Positions 45,374-54,762 are shown, counted from the stretch's first letter. The stretch: DNA of 64,000 nt from CAYUYV01 sp964561475 (GCA_964561475.1 CAZLPU010000020.1:1-64000); one strand, 5' to 3'. Made by a program: numbers and translations. The notes: generated by a model not told the origin, from the letters alone.

Positions 45374-46762
45374 ATGGCATCGTCCACGCCGGGAATGAGA
45401 GACAAGCCGGGGATGAAAAACAAGAATGACAAAAGGGTAGGGAACGTGGCGCGGAACGGCGGAACCCAGACGGCACGGATCGCTTTCTTGGGGTTGGCCC
45501 TGGCGGGACTGGCATGGGCCCCCGCCCAGGCTGAGAACGGCTATCCCGAATTCAGCGTCTCCGGACACGCGGCCTTCCGGGCGGGCCTCACGTCGTCCCT
45601 TGTGGACCGGTGGGACGGTGGGCCTGCCCGGGTGCGCTTCGGTGCCGAGAAACCGGATACCAGCCAGGGCTTTGCGACCCTTGCCGAAGCAGCGGTTGAA
45701 ATTCAGGCCCAGTTCAATTCCTCAGTCGGCGCCCTGGTTCACGCCCAATATCAGCCCGAGGACGACCGGGCCGTCGGCCTGGTCACCGGATATCTCCACG
45801 CGGCCAGGGACCTGACCAGCCGCACCCGTTTGTCCTTGCGCGGAGGCGCGTTCTTTCCCGGCATTTCCAAGTCCAACCGGGGGCTCGGCTGGTCCAACGG
45901 CTACACCCTGTCCAATGGGCCAACCATGACCTGGATTGCGGAAGACGTGCGGCCCATCGGGGTTGCGGCGGGGGTGGCCTGGTCCGGCGACCGGATGAGC
46001 CTCGGCGGTGAGGTGACCGGATTTTTCTCCAATGACGGCGTCGGCGCGGCGCTCGCCCTTGGGGGCTGGGCCTTGAACGATGTGAAGGTGCCCGTGTCCG
46101 GCCGTCAGGAGTTTTTCAATCCAGGCGATCCCGGATCCGGCAGTGTGCGGGTCGATGGATTCCGGGAAAGCGACGGTCGTGCGGGTGTTTCACTGCGTCT
46201 GGATGCACAGATCTACAGTATTGGCGCCCTGTCGGCTCTGTATTGGGACAACCGGGCCGATCCCACCCAGGCCGCTTCCACCCAGGCCAATTCCACCCAG
46301 ACCAATTCCACCCAGGCCAATTCCAGCGAACCGGTGTGGGATACCCGGTTCTGGGTGTTGGCCGGTGAGTTTTTCCTGCCCGGCGGCGTGGCGCTTCTGC
46401 CCCATGCCAGCATCGGCACGACGGATAACGGCGTTACAGGCACTGATTTTTTCTCCGCCTCCCTGCTTCTTGGCCGGGATTTCGGGCCGGTACGCGCCGG
46501 CTTGCGCGGAGACTATTTCCACCAGGATGATATCCGTTCGGAGTTTCTCCCTGCCGGCCCGCCACCCGCCCTGCCGGTCCTGGACGAACGGGGCGGGGCG
46601 GTGACCGCCGCGCTGTTTTATCACCTGGGGGATCATCACCGGATCGGCGGTGAAATCATTCATGTCCGCTCCAGCCGGGAGGCCGCCGCCTTTGGCGGGA
46701 CGGAAGACGGACGGAATCTCAATGAAACACTGATCCAGGCTGAGTACCGGGTTTCCTTCTGA
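45374..46762 (+). CDS. Outer-membrane beta-barrel (porin-like) protein
   Basis: A 462-aa protein with a signal peptide (IAFLGLALAGLAWAPAQA) and alternating amphipathic strands throughout (GHAAFRAGLTSSLVD, TRLSLRGGAFFPGIS), ending in the C-terminal Phe typical of barrel proteins (IQAEYRVSF). A loop near residues 297-316 is made of 15-bp repeats (TQANSTQTNSTQANS). Substrate unknown. ATG 45374 or 45413 could be the start. It lies 49 nt upstream of the adenylate cyclase gene, so co-transcription is likely. Confidence 0.75.
   Translation: MASSTPGMRDKPGMKNKNDKRVGNVARNGGTQTARIAFLGLALAGLAWAPAQAENGYPEFSVSGHAAFRAGLTSSLVDRWDGGPARVRFGAEKPDTSQGFATLAEAAVEIQAQFNSSVGALVHAQYQPEDDRAVGLVTGYLHAARDLTSRTRLSLRGGAFFPGISKSNRGLGWSNGYTLSNGPTMTWIAEDVRPIGVAAGVAWSGDRMSLGGEVTGFFSNDGVGAALALGGWALNDVKVPVSGRQEFFNPGDPGSGSVRVDGFRESDGRAGVSLRLDAQIYSIGALSALYWDNRADPTQAASTQANSTQTNSTQANSSEPVWDTRFWVLAGEFFLPGGVALLPHASIGTTDNGVTGTDFFSASLLLGRDFGPVRAGLRGDYFHQDDIRSEFLPAGPPPALPVLDERGGAVTAALFYHLGDHHRIGGEIIHVRSSREAAAFGGTEDGRNLNETLIQAEYRVSF
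46261..46320. repeat. 15-bp in-frame tandem repeat, four copies
   Basis: Units at 46261, 46276, 46291 and 46306 (TTCCACCCAGGCCAA and variants) encode a Ser-Thr-Gln-Ala-Asn type repeat in a predicted surface loop of the barrel protein. Confidence 0.9.
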
Positions 46763-46811
46763 CCGCCGCCCGGGCGCTGCTGATTGGCTGGAGCCAGGGA
46801 AGGGAAAGACT

Positions 46812-48428
46812 GTGAACGCAGATCAAAGCAGACAGCCGGACCGGACCATTGGCGGTCACGTCGGCCGTGACGATGCCGGTGATGGGGCCGGTGATGGGGC
46901 CGGTGACGGAGGTGGCGACAGGGGCGGGAACGCCGGCGCACGGTCCGGCGGTCCGGTGGTCCAGTTCACCGACCGGATGCCCATCCGGATGCGCATGATT
47001 CTGGTAGGGCTCACGGTCACCATCGCCATGGCGGTCACGGGCGCCATCGGCTACATGGTCCAGAAACGCACGGCGGATCTGGGCTTCTATCTCTATGACG
47101 CGGTGTTCCAGTCGGTAAGCTACGCCCGGGCCAGCCAGAAAGACTGGGTTCAGGTGCGCATTCTGGTCCAGGACCATCTGGACCGTCAGCCCGGAGATGA
47201 TCCGGGTCCGGTGGAGCGGTACTTCACCGAGGCGGAAGGCCACGCACCGGGCACGGCCCTCGACTATTATCTGGAAGAGGCGGTCGCCAATCTGGGCGTG
47301 GCCCTGGACAGCCGCCTGCCGGACCCCTTTCCGGGTCGGGCCCGGGATCTCATGGACCGCATGAACCAGGTAGCGGACCGGCTTGACAGTGCGACGCCAT
47401 CCGCCCCAAGCGCTTCCGACGCGCCCGATCCATCGTCCCTTCAAGCCACCATGAACGGGATCAGCGACGATCTGGAACTCTTCATCCAGGACATCGCTGC
47501 CCAGGGGTTCATGGTGCGGGAGGACATGGGGACCTTTGTCTCCCGGAGTGTCATCATCGTCCTGACCGCCATTGTCACGGCCATTGTCATTACCCTGAGC
47601 ATGTCCGTTCTGTTCGGCACCAGCGTGTTGGTGAAGATCCGTCAGGTAGCGGACTTTGCCGACCGGGTTGCCGCCGGTGATCTGGGTACCCGTCTTTCCG
47701 TGCGCGGGAGAACAGAACTGACCCTGCTCGGTCGGGCCCTCGAGCGCCTGCGCAGTGCGATCCGTGACCAGATCGCCCAGATCGAGCATCTGCGCCAGGA
47801 GGCGGACCGGCTCACGGAAAGCGTTCTGCCCCCTACCATCGCGGCCCGCCTGCGCCGGGGCGAACAACATATTGCCGATGCCAGGGCCGAGGCCACGGTG
47901 GTGTTTCTGGATCTCGCAGGCTTCACGGAACTCACCCGCCGGGTGGGGGCGGGGCATCTGGTGGAAACCCTCGACGGGATCTTCCGGGACCTGGACGAAG
48001 CCGCGGAGCGTCATGGGGTGGAGAAGATCAAGACCATTGGCGATGCCTATCTGGCCTCCGCCGGGGTGGTCAGCCGTCATGAGGCGGATGATGTGATCCG
48101 GTGCGCGGCCTTTGCCCTGGATGCACGGCGTATTGTCGAAGAAGCCGCCCAGCGCATGGGCTATCCGTTTTCCGCACGGATCGGCATTCACAACGGCCCG
48201 GTGATTGCGGCGGTGCTCGGCAAGTCCCGCCTGCTTTTCGATGTCTGGGGTGAAGCGGTCAATCTGGCCTCCCGCCTGGAAGGGTCCGCCGAAAACGGGG
48301 AAATCCGCGTGAGTGAGACCGCCTATTGGCGCCTCCACCAGCATTTCCGCCTGACCGCCGTGGGTGAGGTTGACCTGAAAGGCATCGGCCCGACCCCAGT
48401 GTACCTCCTGGACGGCGCCCTCAGATAG
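46812..48428 (+). CDS. Membrane class III adenylate cyclase with HAMP domain
   Basis: A 538-aa protein. A Gly/Asp-rich N-terminus (residues ~20-45) comes from a 12-bp repeat. Two membrane helices (about residues 60-82 and 238-262) bracket a periplasmic sensor region, followed by HAMP and a C-terminal cyclase domain (about residues 350-538). The metal Asp residues lie in VVFLDLAGFTEL and TIGDAYLAS. Substrate Lys (KIKTIGD) and Asp (LFDVWGEAVNLASRLE) fit ATP rather than GTP. GTG 46812 follows AAGGGAAAG. The signal sensed is unknown. Confidence 0.9.
   Translation: MNADQSRQPDRTIGGHVGRDDAGDGAGDGAGDGGGDRGGNAGARSGGPVVQFTDRMPIRMRMILVGLTVTIAMAVTGAIGYMVQKRTADLGFYLYDAVFQSVSYARASQKDWVQVRILVQDHLDRQPGDDPGPVERYFTEAEGHAPGTALDYYLEEAVANLGVALDSRLPDPFPGRARDLMDRMNQVADRLDSATPSAPSASDAPDPSSLQATMNGISDDLELFIQDIAAQGFMVREDMGTFVSRSVIIVLTAIVTAIVITLSMSVLFGTSVLVKIRQVADFADRVAAGDLGTRLSVRGRTELTLLGRALERLRSAIRDQIAQIEHLRQEADRLTESVLPPTIAARLRRGEQHIADARAEATVVFLDLAGFTELTRRVGAGHLVETLDGIFRDLDEAAERHGVEKIKTIGDAYLASAGVVSRHEADDVIRCAAFALDARRIVEEAAQRMGYPFSARIGIHNGPVIAAVLGKSRLLFDVWGEAVNLASRLEGSAENGEIRVSETAYWRLHQHFRLTAVGEVDLKGIGPTPVYLLDGALR
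46875..46910. repeat. 12-bp in-frame tandem repeat
   Basis: GCCGGTGATGGG repeats at 46875 and 46887, with GCCGGTGACGGA at 46899. Encodes Ala-Gly-Asp-Gly units in the N-terminus of the adenylate cyclase. Confidence 0.85.
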
Positions 48429-48568
48429 GACAGCCAATAGAGGCAGCCGGTTTTGTCGTCCACGCTACCCGGCGGCACCTGCCCGGGCCGGGGCGTAGGC
48501 TCAAAGGCATCGCCGGAGGGTGGCGCAACCCGGTCGGAGGACGCTCTTACTCGCGGTTTTCTCAACAC

Positions 48569-48598
48569 AAAAAGGCCGGGTGACGATCACCCAGCCTT
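48569..48598 (-). terminator. Rho-independent terminator of rpsU
   Basis: AAGGCCGGGTGA pairs with TCACCCAGCCTT, and a T-run follows on the - strand (A-run at 48569-48573 on the + strand). Confidence 0.88.
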
Positions 48599-48642
48599 CC
48601 CCACACCATGTCGTCCACTTTAGTCGGAGGAAGCGCCTCAGA

Positions 48643-48852
48643 TTAGCGGATCAGGCCTTCACGCTGAGCGCGCTTGCGGGCCAGTTTCCGGGCGCGGCGC
48701 ACGGCTTCCGCTTTTTCGCGGGCGCGCTTTTCCGATGGCTTTTCGTAGTAGTTGCGCAGTTTCATTTCGCGGAAAATGCCTTCCCGCTGCATCTTTTTCT
48801 TCAGGGCGCGGAGAGCCTGGTCGACATTGTTGTCACGGACAATAATCTGCAC
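48643..48852 (-). CDS. rpsU: 30S ribosomal protein bS21
   Basis: A 69-aa protein, full length for the family: VQIIVRDNNVDQALRALKKK at the N-terminus, REMKLRNYYEKPSEKRAREK, and a basic tail. The GTG start at 48852 has AGGAGC upstream. Monocistronic, with its own terminator. Confidence 0.96.
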   Translation of the reverse strand: MQIIVRDNNVDQALRALKKKMQREGIFREMKLRNYYEKPSEKRAREKAEAVRRARKLARKRAQREGLIR

Positions 48853-49201
48853 GTCTGCTCCTAAGCTTTTGTTCTGGTCGCAAGGCTGGCCAGCATAGCA
48901 TGCGGCCGCCACAAACACGTAAACACCGCCACGAACTACGAACCCTGGCGCAAGCGTCTGCGCAGCAAGGTTGGCAATCGGCGGAGGAAAGCAGCCCAAT
49001 GGGCGCTTTTGCAAGGTGATGGAAAGTATCCCCTAGGCCGCGGTGTGTCCAGCCCCTTACCTAGTGCCCCGTTTAAGTTGTCTGCGGGGAGCGCTCAGCA
49101 GGCTTGTGTCGGCGGGATGCGGGCAAATGGTGGCTCTTGTATCCCGCCCGGTCCAGGCCATGTCAAAGGCAACGGCATCCTCTCTCGGAAGGACACACCC
49201 C

Positions 49202-49747
49202 GTGGCACTCCTGAAAATCGCCCGCATGGGCCATCCGGTGCTTCGCACCGTGGCGGAACCCATCGCCGATCCCCTGGCACCCGAGATCCAGCGTCTCGGC
49301 GTGGACATGGTGGAGACCATGCATGATGCCCATGGCGCCGGTCTCGCCGGACCTCAGGTTTACGAAAGCCGCCGCATCATCGTGTTCCATGCGCCCGTCG
49401 AACGAGGCGGACCGCAAACAGAAGCCACGGCGCCTCTGACCATCGTGATCAATCCGGAAATCACCTTTATCGAACCGCCGGAAGATGGTCCCGCCGATTG
49501 GGAAGGTTGCCTGTCTATCCCGGATCTGCGCGGCCAGGTGCCCCGTAGCCCCCATATCGGCTATAAAGGGCTGGGGCTGAAAGGGGAGACCATCGAGCGG
49601 GAAGCCAAGGGTTTCCACGCCCGGGTGGTCCAGCACGAAGTCGATCACCTGGACGGCGTGCTCTACATCGACCGGATGAAAGGGTTCAACAGCCTGACAT
49701 TCGAGAGCGAAATTCATCACCTTCTGGCCAAGCGTGAGGGTTCATGA
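49202..49747 (+). CDS. def: Peptide deformylase
   Basis: Removes the formyl group from nascent N-terminal Met. The 181-aa product has the three family motifs: GAGLAGPQV (residues 45-53; the usual GxGLAAxQ with Ala replaced by Gly), EGCLS (101-105) and HEVDH (145-149), which supply the metal ligands and catalytic Glu. GTG 49202 follows GAAGGA. It overlaps the next gene by four bases (ATGA). Confidence 0.93.
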   Translation: MALLKIARMGHPVLRTVAEPIADPLAPEIQRLGVDMVETMHDAHGAGLAGPQVYESRRIIVFHAPVERGGPQTEATAPLTIVINPEITFIEPPEDGPADWEGCLSIPDLRGQVPRSPHIGYKGLGLKGETIEREAKGFHARVVQHEVDHLDGVLYIDRMKGFNSLTFESEIHHLLAKREGS

Positions 49748-50469
49748 CCGGCCCCGATCAGCACAATCCTTCGGACGACACATCCTCGTCCCGCTCCAGC
49801 GCCGAAGATCATCCCGGCGACAGCCTGACGCCGGTTCGCGAGGCGGTCCTCGATGCCATGCTGACCTTCGCGCCATTCGAAGGGTGGACCATGGCGGCCC
49901 TGCGCCGGGCAGCCGCCGAGGCCGGCATAGACCGGACAACCCTGCGCCGGGCATTTCCGAAGGGTATTGTCGATCTGCTGGATCTCTATGCCGCGCGGTG
50001 CGATCGGACCATGGTGGAGGCTCTCCAGGCCATGGATCTGGGCTCCATGCGTATTCGGGACAGGGTGACCACGGCGGTACGGGTTCGGTTCGAGGCCATG
50101 ATTCCCCACAAATCCGCCGCCCGGGAGGGCATGACCGTCCTGGCCAACCCGATCCATGCCGCGACGGCCGCCCGCCTTGTCTGGCGTACGGCGGACCGGA
50201 TCTGGCGGACCCTGGGGGATACCTCCACCGACGCCAATTTCTACTCCAAGCGGACGATCCTCAGCGGTGTGCTGACATCGACCACCCTGGTGTTTTTCGA
50301 AGACCGCTCCGAGGGTCACGGGGAGACCTGGGCGTTCCTGGACCGGCGGATCGGTGATGTGATGAGCTTCGAGACCGTCAAGCGCCAGGTCCAGAACGCG
50401 ACCAAAAACTGGCCGTCGCCCTTGGGTTTGGCCGCGGCCTTGCGCTACCCGAGCCGCAAACGCGGCTGA
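49744..50469 (+). CDS. COQ9 family protein (ubiquinone biosynthesis)
   Basis: A 241-aa TetR-fold, lipid-binding protein of the COQ9 family, which supports COQ7-type hydroxylation in ubiquinone synthesis. Characteristic segments: LDAMLTFAPFEGWTMAALRR, ATAARLVWRTADRIWRTLGD, FYSKRTILSGVLTSTTLVFF and WAFLDRRIGDVMSFE. Translationally coupled to def through an ATGA overlap. Confidence 0.92.
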   Translation: MTGPDQHNPSDDTSSSRSSAEDHPGDSLTPVREAVLDAMLTFAPFEGWTMAALRRAAAEAGIDRTTLRRAFPKGIVDLLDLYAARCDRTMVEALQAMDLGSMRIRDRVTTAVRVRFEAMIPHKSAAREGMTVLANPIHAATAARLVWRTADRIWRTLGDTSTDANFYSKRTILSGVLTSTTLVFFEDRSEGHGETWAFLDRRIGDVMSFETVKRQVQNATKNWPSPLGLAAALRYPSRKRG

Positions 50470-50567
50470 TCGCGATAGGTGCGGTACAGGCGCATGCCTC
50501 TATGGATAGGGGTGGATTGCAGACGTGCGGGAGCCCTCAGCCGACCATGATGGGGCAGGCTCGGGTG

Positions 50568-50744
50568 TCAGAGATTGGCATTCTCATTGAGGAACGCCTC
50601 CAGGTCGACAACGGCGATACGCCATTCCCGCCCGAATTTGATCGCGCGCAGCTTCTTTTCGCGGATCCATGTCCGCACCGTGCTTTCTTTGACTTTAAGC
50701 TGCTCTGCCGCCTCATGGACGGTCATGAGAGGTCGACTCAACAT
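50568..50744 (-). CDS. Excisionase-family (MerR-like HTH) DNA-binding protein
   Basis: A 58-aa protein made of one winged HTH: MTVHEAAEQLKVKESTVRTW and KKLRAIKFGREWRI. Such domains bind DNA in excisionases and small regulators. An in-frame ATG at 50807 would add 21 residues. No integrase is nearby, so a local regulator is as likely as a mobile-element remnant. Confidence 0.8.
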   Translation of the reverse strand: MLSRPLMTVHEAAEQLKVKESTVRTWIREKKLRAIKFGREWRIAVVDLEAFLNENANL

Positions 50745-50810
50745 TGTCGTGCGTATTCCCACTCGGGCTTTGACTGCCTCACCATAGCGCCCCGTCCGGA
50801 CCCTCATTTT

Positions 50811-50877
50811 CCCAATGCGTGACTGGCTCCCAGTGCGTGACTGGCTCCCAGTGCGTGACTGGCTCCCAGTCCATGAC
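50811..50877. repeat. 18-bp tandem repeat, 3.5 copies
   Basis: Units at 50811, 50829 and 50847 (CCCAGTGCGTGACTGGCT) with a partial fourth at 50865, just upstream of the excisionase-like gene. The rest of the gap to purK (50878-51092) shows no gene. Confidence 0.9.
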
Positions 50878-51092
50878 AGGGTGAGTTTCTGAGTGACGGA
50901 CCGGTATCAAGGCCCTGATTTCTTGTGATCAGGTTCCCGCGAACCGCGCTATCTGGCCAATGCCCACATTTATGTTTTCGCCAGCAGGCACTTGGAGCGC
51001 CCAACAGCGGCCAACCATCATATCGAACTATCGACGGATGTTGAGTGTAAAAAATCACCGATGGCGCGCTTTGGAACGCCGTGATGACCGTT

Positions 51093-52208
51093 TTAGTGAG
51101 GCCGCGCCCCTTTCGGATAGATCCTGTTGATATGTCCCATCTTACGGCCTGCCCGGGCTTTGGCCTTGCCGTAGAGGTGCAGAACCGTTCCGGGTGCCGC
51201 GAGATGACCGGCCCAGGCATCCACCCCATCCCCCAGCAGGTTTTCCATGATCGCGTCCGAATGGCGCTCCGTGTCACCCAGGGGCCACCCGGCCACGGCG
51301 CGCACATGCTGTTCGAACTGGCTCACCGGGCAGGCGTCCTGGGTCCAGTGGCCGGAATTATGCACCCGCGGGGCGATCTCATTGACCAGAAGACGCCCTT
51401 CCTGGGTCTCGAACAGTTCCACCCCCATCACCCCCACATAATCGAGGGCGGTGACGATCTGGGCCGCGATCCCGCGGGCATTTCCATCCTGTTCCACCGA
51501 GAGAAGCGCCGGGGCCAGAGTTCGGGACAGGACATGGTTCCGGTGCTCGTTTTCCACCGGATCGAACACGGCGATCTGGCCGCCGGTGCCCCTGGCGACA
51601 ATCACGGAAAGCTCCCGGCGGAAGGACACGAAGGCTTCCAGGATCGCCGGAGCCCTGCCGATCTGTTCCCAGGCGTCTTCCCGGTCCTCCCGGGCCATCA
51701 GCCGGACCTGCCCCTTGCCGTCATAGCCCATGCGGCGGGTCTTCAGAACGCTGGGCAGGCCGACTTTCTCGATGGCCCGGTTGAGATCGCTGCCATTCCC
51801 AACGGCGGCAAAGCCCGTGGTGCCAATGCCGATGCCGTTCAGAAAGGTCTTTTCCGACAACCGGTCCTGGGCGATCCGCAGGGCCCTTGGATCCGGGCGC
51901 ACGATGGTTTTGGCCGCGACCCGGGCCACCGCCTCCGCCGGAATGTTCTCGAACTCGAAGGTGCAGACCTGGGCCAGGGCTGCGAACCGGTCCAGGGCCT
52001 CTTCATCATCCCATGCGCCCGTCACTACCGCCTCCGCCGGAATGACCGCCGGTTCCGACCGGTCCTGGCAATAGACCACGGGGACAAGGCCCAGGCGGAT
52101 GGCATCCAGGGCCAGCATGCGGCCGAGCTGGCCGCCGCCGAGAATGCCGATCCGGTCACCGGGTTTCAGGTCGGGCTTGGGAGGGGTCTGACTGGTGGCG
52201 GAGACCAT
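51093..52208 (-). CDS. purK: N5-carboxyaminoimidazole ribonucleotide synthase PurK
   Basis: ATP-grasp enzyme of purine synthesis that makes N5-CAIR from AIR, bicarbonate and ATP. The 371-aa product begins GDRIGILGGGQLGRMLALDA and has TRRMGYDGKGQ and NEIAPRVHNSGHWT. AAGGA precedes ATG 52208. It is 11 nt downstream of purE in the usual purEK order. Confidence 0.96.
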   Translation of the reverse strand: MVSATSQTPPKPDLKPGDRIGILGGGQLGRMLALDAIRLGLVPVVYCQDRSEPAVIPAEAVVTGAWDDEEALDRFAALAQVCTFEFENIPAEAVARVAAKTIVRPDPRALRIAQDRLSEKTFLNGIGIGTTGFAAVGNGSDLNRAIEKVGLPSVLKTRRMGYDGKGQVRLMAREDREDAWEQIGRAPAILEAFVSFRRELSVIVARGTGGQIAVFDPVENEHRNHVLSRTLAPALLSVEQDGNARGIAAQIVTALDYVGVMGVELFETQEGRLLVNEIAPRVHNSGHWTQDACPVSQFEQHVRAVAGWPLGDTERHSDAIMENLLGDGVDAWAGHLAAPGTVLHLYGKAKARAGRKMGHINRIYPKGARPH

Positions 52209-52219
52209 GGTGGCGGTCC

Positions 52220-52801
52220 TTATCGCTGACGATCTGCCGGGCGGGATTCCGTGGGGTCCAGATCTGACGGGCTCAAGGCCACTGCACCGGACTGGCGCGC
52301 CCGCCAGGCTGCGAGCCGTTCCGCCAGCCGTTCATCCTGCAATGCCAGAATGGAGGCGGCGAGCAGGGCCGCGTTTCGGGATCCCGCTTCACCAATCGCC
52401 AGGGTTCCCACCGGCACCCCTGCGGGCATCTGCACGATGGATAGAAGACTGTCCATGCCATTAAGCGCCCTGGACTGGACCGGCACGCCCAGCACTGGCA
52501 GGGGCGTCATGGCCGCCACCATGCCGGGCAGGTGAGCCGCCCCCCCGGCACCGGCGATGATCACCTTGACCCCCGCCTCCTTGGCCCCTTTGGCAAAGCG
52601 CACGAGCCGGTCCGGCGTCCGGTGGGCGGAGACAATGCGGGGCGACACACCCGCCTCAAGCTCCCGCAGGATTTCCACCCCGGCGCGCATCACCGGCCAG
52701 TCCGACTGGCTGCCCATGATCACGGCAATCTCTGCCAGACCATGAAGAACGTCACCGGTGGATTCTGTCGAGGGCTCTGCCGGGGAAAGTGGCTGTGACA
52801 T
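52220..52801 (-). CDS. purE: N5-carboxyaminoimidazole ribonucleotide mutase PurE
   Basis: Converts N5-CAIR to CAIR. The 193-aa product has IMGSQSDWPVM, SAHRTPDRL and AGAGGAAHLPGM, the substrate-binding loops of class I PurE. The C-terminal ~25 residues (after RARQSG) are an unconserved tail. First gene of the purEK unit; AGGA precedes the ATG. Confidence 0.96.
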   Translation of the reverse strand: MSQPLSPAEPSTESTGDVLHGLAEIAVIMGSQSDWPVMRAGVEILRELEAGVSPRIVSAHRTPDRLVRFAKGAKEAGVKVIIAGAGGAAHLPGMVAAMTPLPVLGVPVQSRALNGMDSLLSIVQMPAGVPVGTLAIGEAGSRNAALLAASILALQDERLAERLAAWRARQSGAVALSPSDLDPTESRPADRQR

Positions 52802-52960
52802 GGGAAAATTCCTGTTCGGGGCGGTGCGGCGGGCCGGTCATGGGCACCCTGAGGAGGGAATACAGAACCTGCTGGCCCCTGTTGGCACACCAGGACTGTC
52901 CATTAGCACATTCAATCGATGTGAATCAGCACGGCGGTCCGGGCGTGCGTGCCGGTGCTG

Positions 52961-53008
52961 GTGATCGGCCCGGTAATCGGCCCAGTAATCGGCCCAGTAA
53001 TCGGCCCA
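52961..53008. repeat. 12-bp tandem repeat, four copies
   Basis: GTAATCGGCCCA units at 52961 (variant), 52973, 52985 and 52997 in the purE upstream region. No gene is seen between 52802 and 53128. Confidence 0.9.
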
Positions 53009-53065
53009 ATCACTGGTGCAGTCACCGGCCTGGAGGTGGGATTGGTATCGGGCCTCAAAACGACA

Positions 53066-53104
53066 AAAGCGCTCCGGGATGCCAACCGGCTCCCGAAGCG
53101 CTTT
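53066..53104 (-). terminator. Terminator of the DUF465 gene at 53129
   Basis: AAAGCGCTCCGGGA pairs with TCCCGAAGCGCTTT (one bulge) across an 11-base loop, followed on the - strand by TTTTG and a second T-run. Confidence 0.8.
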
Positions 53105-53128
53105 CTGTCTGACCGAACCCCCGCCTGG

Positions 53129-53332
53129 TCAGGCGATGATGTCCGGGTATAACTCGTCTTCGATCCTGCTGATTTCATCGCGCAGACGCAGCTTTTCACG
53201 CTTCATCCGCTGCATTTGCAGGGAGCCGCTCGGTTTGATGACCATGGTTGAGATGGCCATGTCGAGATCCCGATGCTCCTGCTTGAGCGATACGAGCCGC
53301 TCACGAAGCCCCTTGTCTTCGTCTCCAAGCAT
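53129..53332 (-). CDS. DUF465 (YdcH-like) protein
   Basis: A 67-aa, fully helical protein with LRERLVSLKQEHRDLDMAI and QRMKREKLRLRDEISRIEDE, the family core, ending ...ELYPDIIA. Function unknown in the family. ATG 53332 was chosen because the conserved part starts at LGDEDKG. It has its own terminator. Confidence 0.85.
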   Translation of the reverse strand: MLGDEDKGLRERLVSLKQEHRDLDMAISTMVIKPSGSLQMQRMKREKLRLRDEISRIEDELYPDIIA

Positions 53333-53470
53333 GCCTGATCTGATCCAATTCGTTGAAACCCCACCCTGAACCGAAGTGCTACCCTCACGGCGCCCGCCGC
53401 GCAAGAGCGATGGAGCCAGAGTTCCCGGTTCGAGAGCGTTCGCGCATATGTGGGTCCGCCCACATGGGTA

Positions 53471-54034
53471 TTAAAGACCGCAGGCCTTAACAAACTCTTC
53501 GGCGGTTCGCCGGATTCGGTCAGCCTGATTCTCACCCCGGCCATCGGGCCAGCGAGAAGTCAGTAGCGCGAGATATGCCTTGAGATTCTCCAGGGCGGTA
53601 GAGCCTGGCGTGATCGGGGCCGAGGGACCCGGCTCCAGCGCGCCCACCGAGTCCACCGCGTCCAGAAGCAGGCCCTGCTCGACCCGTTCCGCAACCAACT
53701 CTTCCTGGGCAATCCGTTTGCGCAGCGCGCCGGCGGTTTCCATGTCCGGCCAGGCCTTCAGGGACCGGCGCACCCGGCGCAACCCTTGTGTGACCTCCCG
53801 GTTCCAGGGTCCGATGGTGTTCTCCAGCCTTTCAAGGGTGTCCGGCCCCAGGGGCATACCTCCATCGCCCAGGTAGAGACAAAGCAGCAGGAGGTTCACG
53901 TTGGCCCCCTGCTCATCCTGGAGGCCGAGGGCCTGGGCCGCCACGCCGGACCGTCCGTACACCCCGGCGGCCCAGGACCAGAAGGCTTCCCCGTCCAGCA
54001 GCCGCGACCGGTCCGAGCGGGGTGGCGGTGTCAT
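53471..54034 (-). CDS. TIGR02444/DUF2390 family protein
   Basis: A 187-aa protein of unknown function with the family N-terminus (FWSWAAGVYGRSGVAAQALG, LQDEQGANVNLLLLCLYLG) and a helical C-terminal half. The start overlaps the ubiX stop by four bases, so it is translationally coupled to it. Confidence 0.85.
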   Translation of the reverse strand: MTPPPRSDRSRLLDGEAFWSWAAGVYGRSGVAAQALGLQDEQGANVNLLLLCLYLGDGGMPLGPDTLERLENTIGPWNREVTQGLRRVRRSLKAWPDMETAGALRKRIAQEELVAERVEQGLLLDAVDSVGALEPGPSAPITPGSTALENLKAYLALLTSRWPDGRGENQADRIRRTAEEFVKACGL

Positions 54035-54699
54035 GGCCCGTCATCCTCGCCGGGCACACCCGGCTCAATATCTTCGCCCCAACGCCTCGTTTCCGCCATG
54101 TCGAGCCCCACAAGATCCAGGGCCCGGGCTGAGGACTGGTCGATCGCCTCGTCCAGGGACTGGGGCCGGGCATAGAACGCGGGCAGGGGCGGGGCCACGA
54201 TTGCCCCCATTTCCGTGACAGCGGTCATGGAACGCAGATGCCCGAGATGGAAAGGGGTTTCACGGACCATCAGTACAAGGGGACGGCGTTCCTTCAAGGT
54301 CACGTCCGCCGCCCGGGTCAGCAGGCTTGTGGTCACACCGGTAGCAATTTCTGACAGGGTGCGGATGGAACAGGGCACCACCACCATGCCCAGGGTCCGG
54401 AAGGATCCCGATGCAATGGCTGCCCCCACATCCGTTGCGGCGTAGCGTTTATGGACCAGCGCATCCAGGTCCCGGCCCCGGGGCTGTCCCTCATAGGCCA
54501 GGGTCATTTCACCGGCCCGGCTGACCACGAGATGGGTTTCGACGCCCTGGCGTTTGAGCATCTCCAGCATGCGTATGGCATAGACCACACCGGATGCGCC
54601 GGAGATGCCCACAATCAGCCTTTGCGTTTCGTTCATTTCCGGCCCGTATTCTGTTTCATCGTATCGCGTCCCCGGCCCTGACCGATTCATTTCCGACAT
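54031..54699 (-). CDS. ubiX: Flavin prenyltransferase UbiX
   Basis: Makes the prenylated FMN cofactor used by UbiD-type decarboxylases in ubiquinone synthesis. The 222-aa product has GISGASGVVYAIRML near the N-terminus, VVPCSIRTLSEIATG and RERRPLVLMVRETPFH-type conserved segments. AGGA precedes ATG 54699; ATG 54636 is an alternative. COQ9, another ubiquinone gene, is a few kilobases away. Confidence 0.94.
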   Translation of the reverse strand: MSEMNRSGPGTRYDETEYGPEMNETQRLIVGISGASGVVYAIRMLEMLKRQGVETHLVVSRAGEMTLAYEGQPRGRDLDALVHKRYAATDVGAAIASGSFRTLGMVVVPCSIRTLSEIATGVTTSLLTRAADVTLKERRPLVLMVRETPFHLGHLRSMTAVTEMGAIVAPPLPAFYARPQSLDEAIDQSSARALDLVGLDMAETRRWGEDIEPGVPGEDDGP

Positions 54700-54706
54700 T
54701 TTGATC

Positions 54707-54736
54707 CTGACAAGCCGGTTTGAAAGTGCTTTGATA
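54707..54736 (+). promoter_or_regulatory. Predicted promoter of the 57-aa DUF465 gene
   Basis: CTGACA (54707-54712) and TTGATA (54731-54736) with an 18-base spacer, 27 bases before the ATG. It abuts the divergent ubiX start. Confidence 0.45.
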
Positions 54737-54762
54737 GGGGATCAACGACACGGAGGTTCAGC

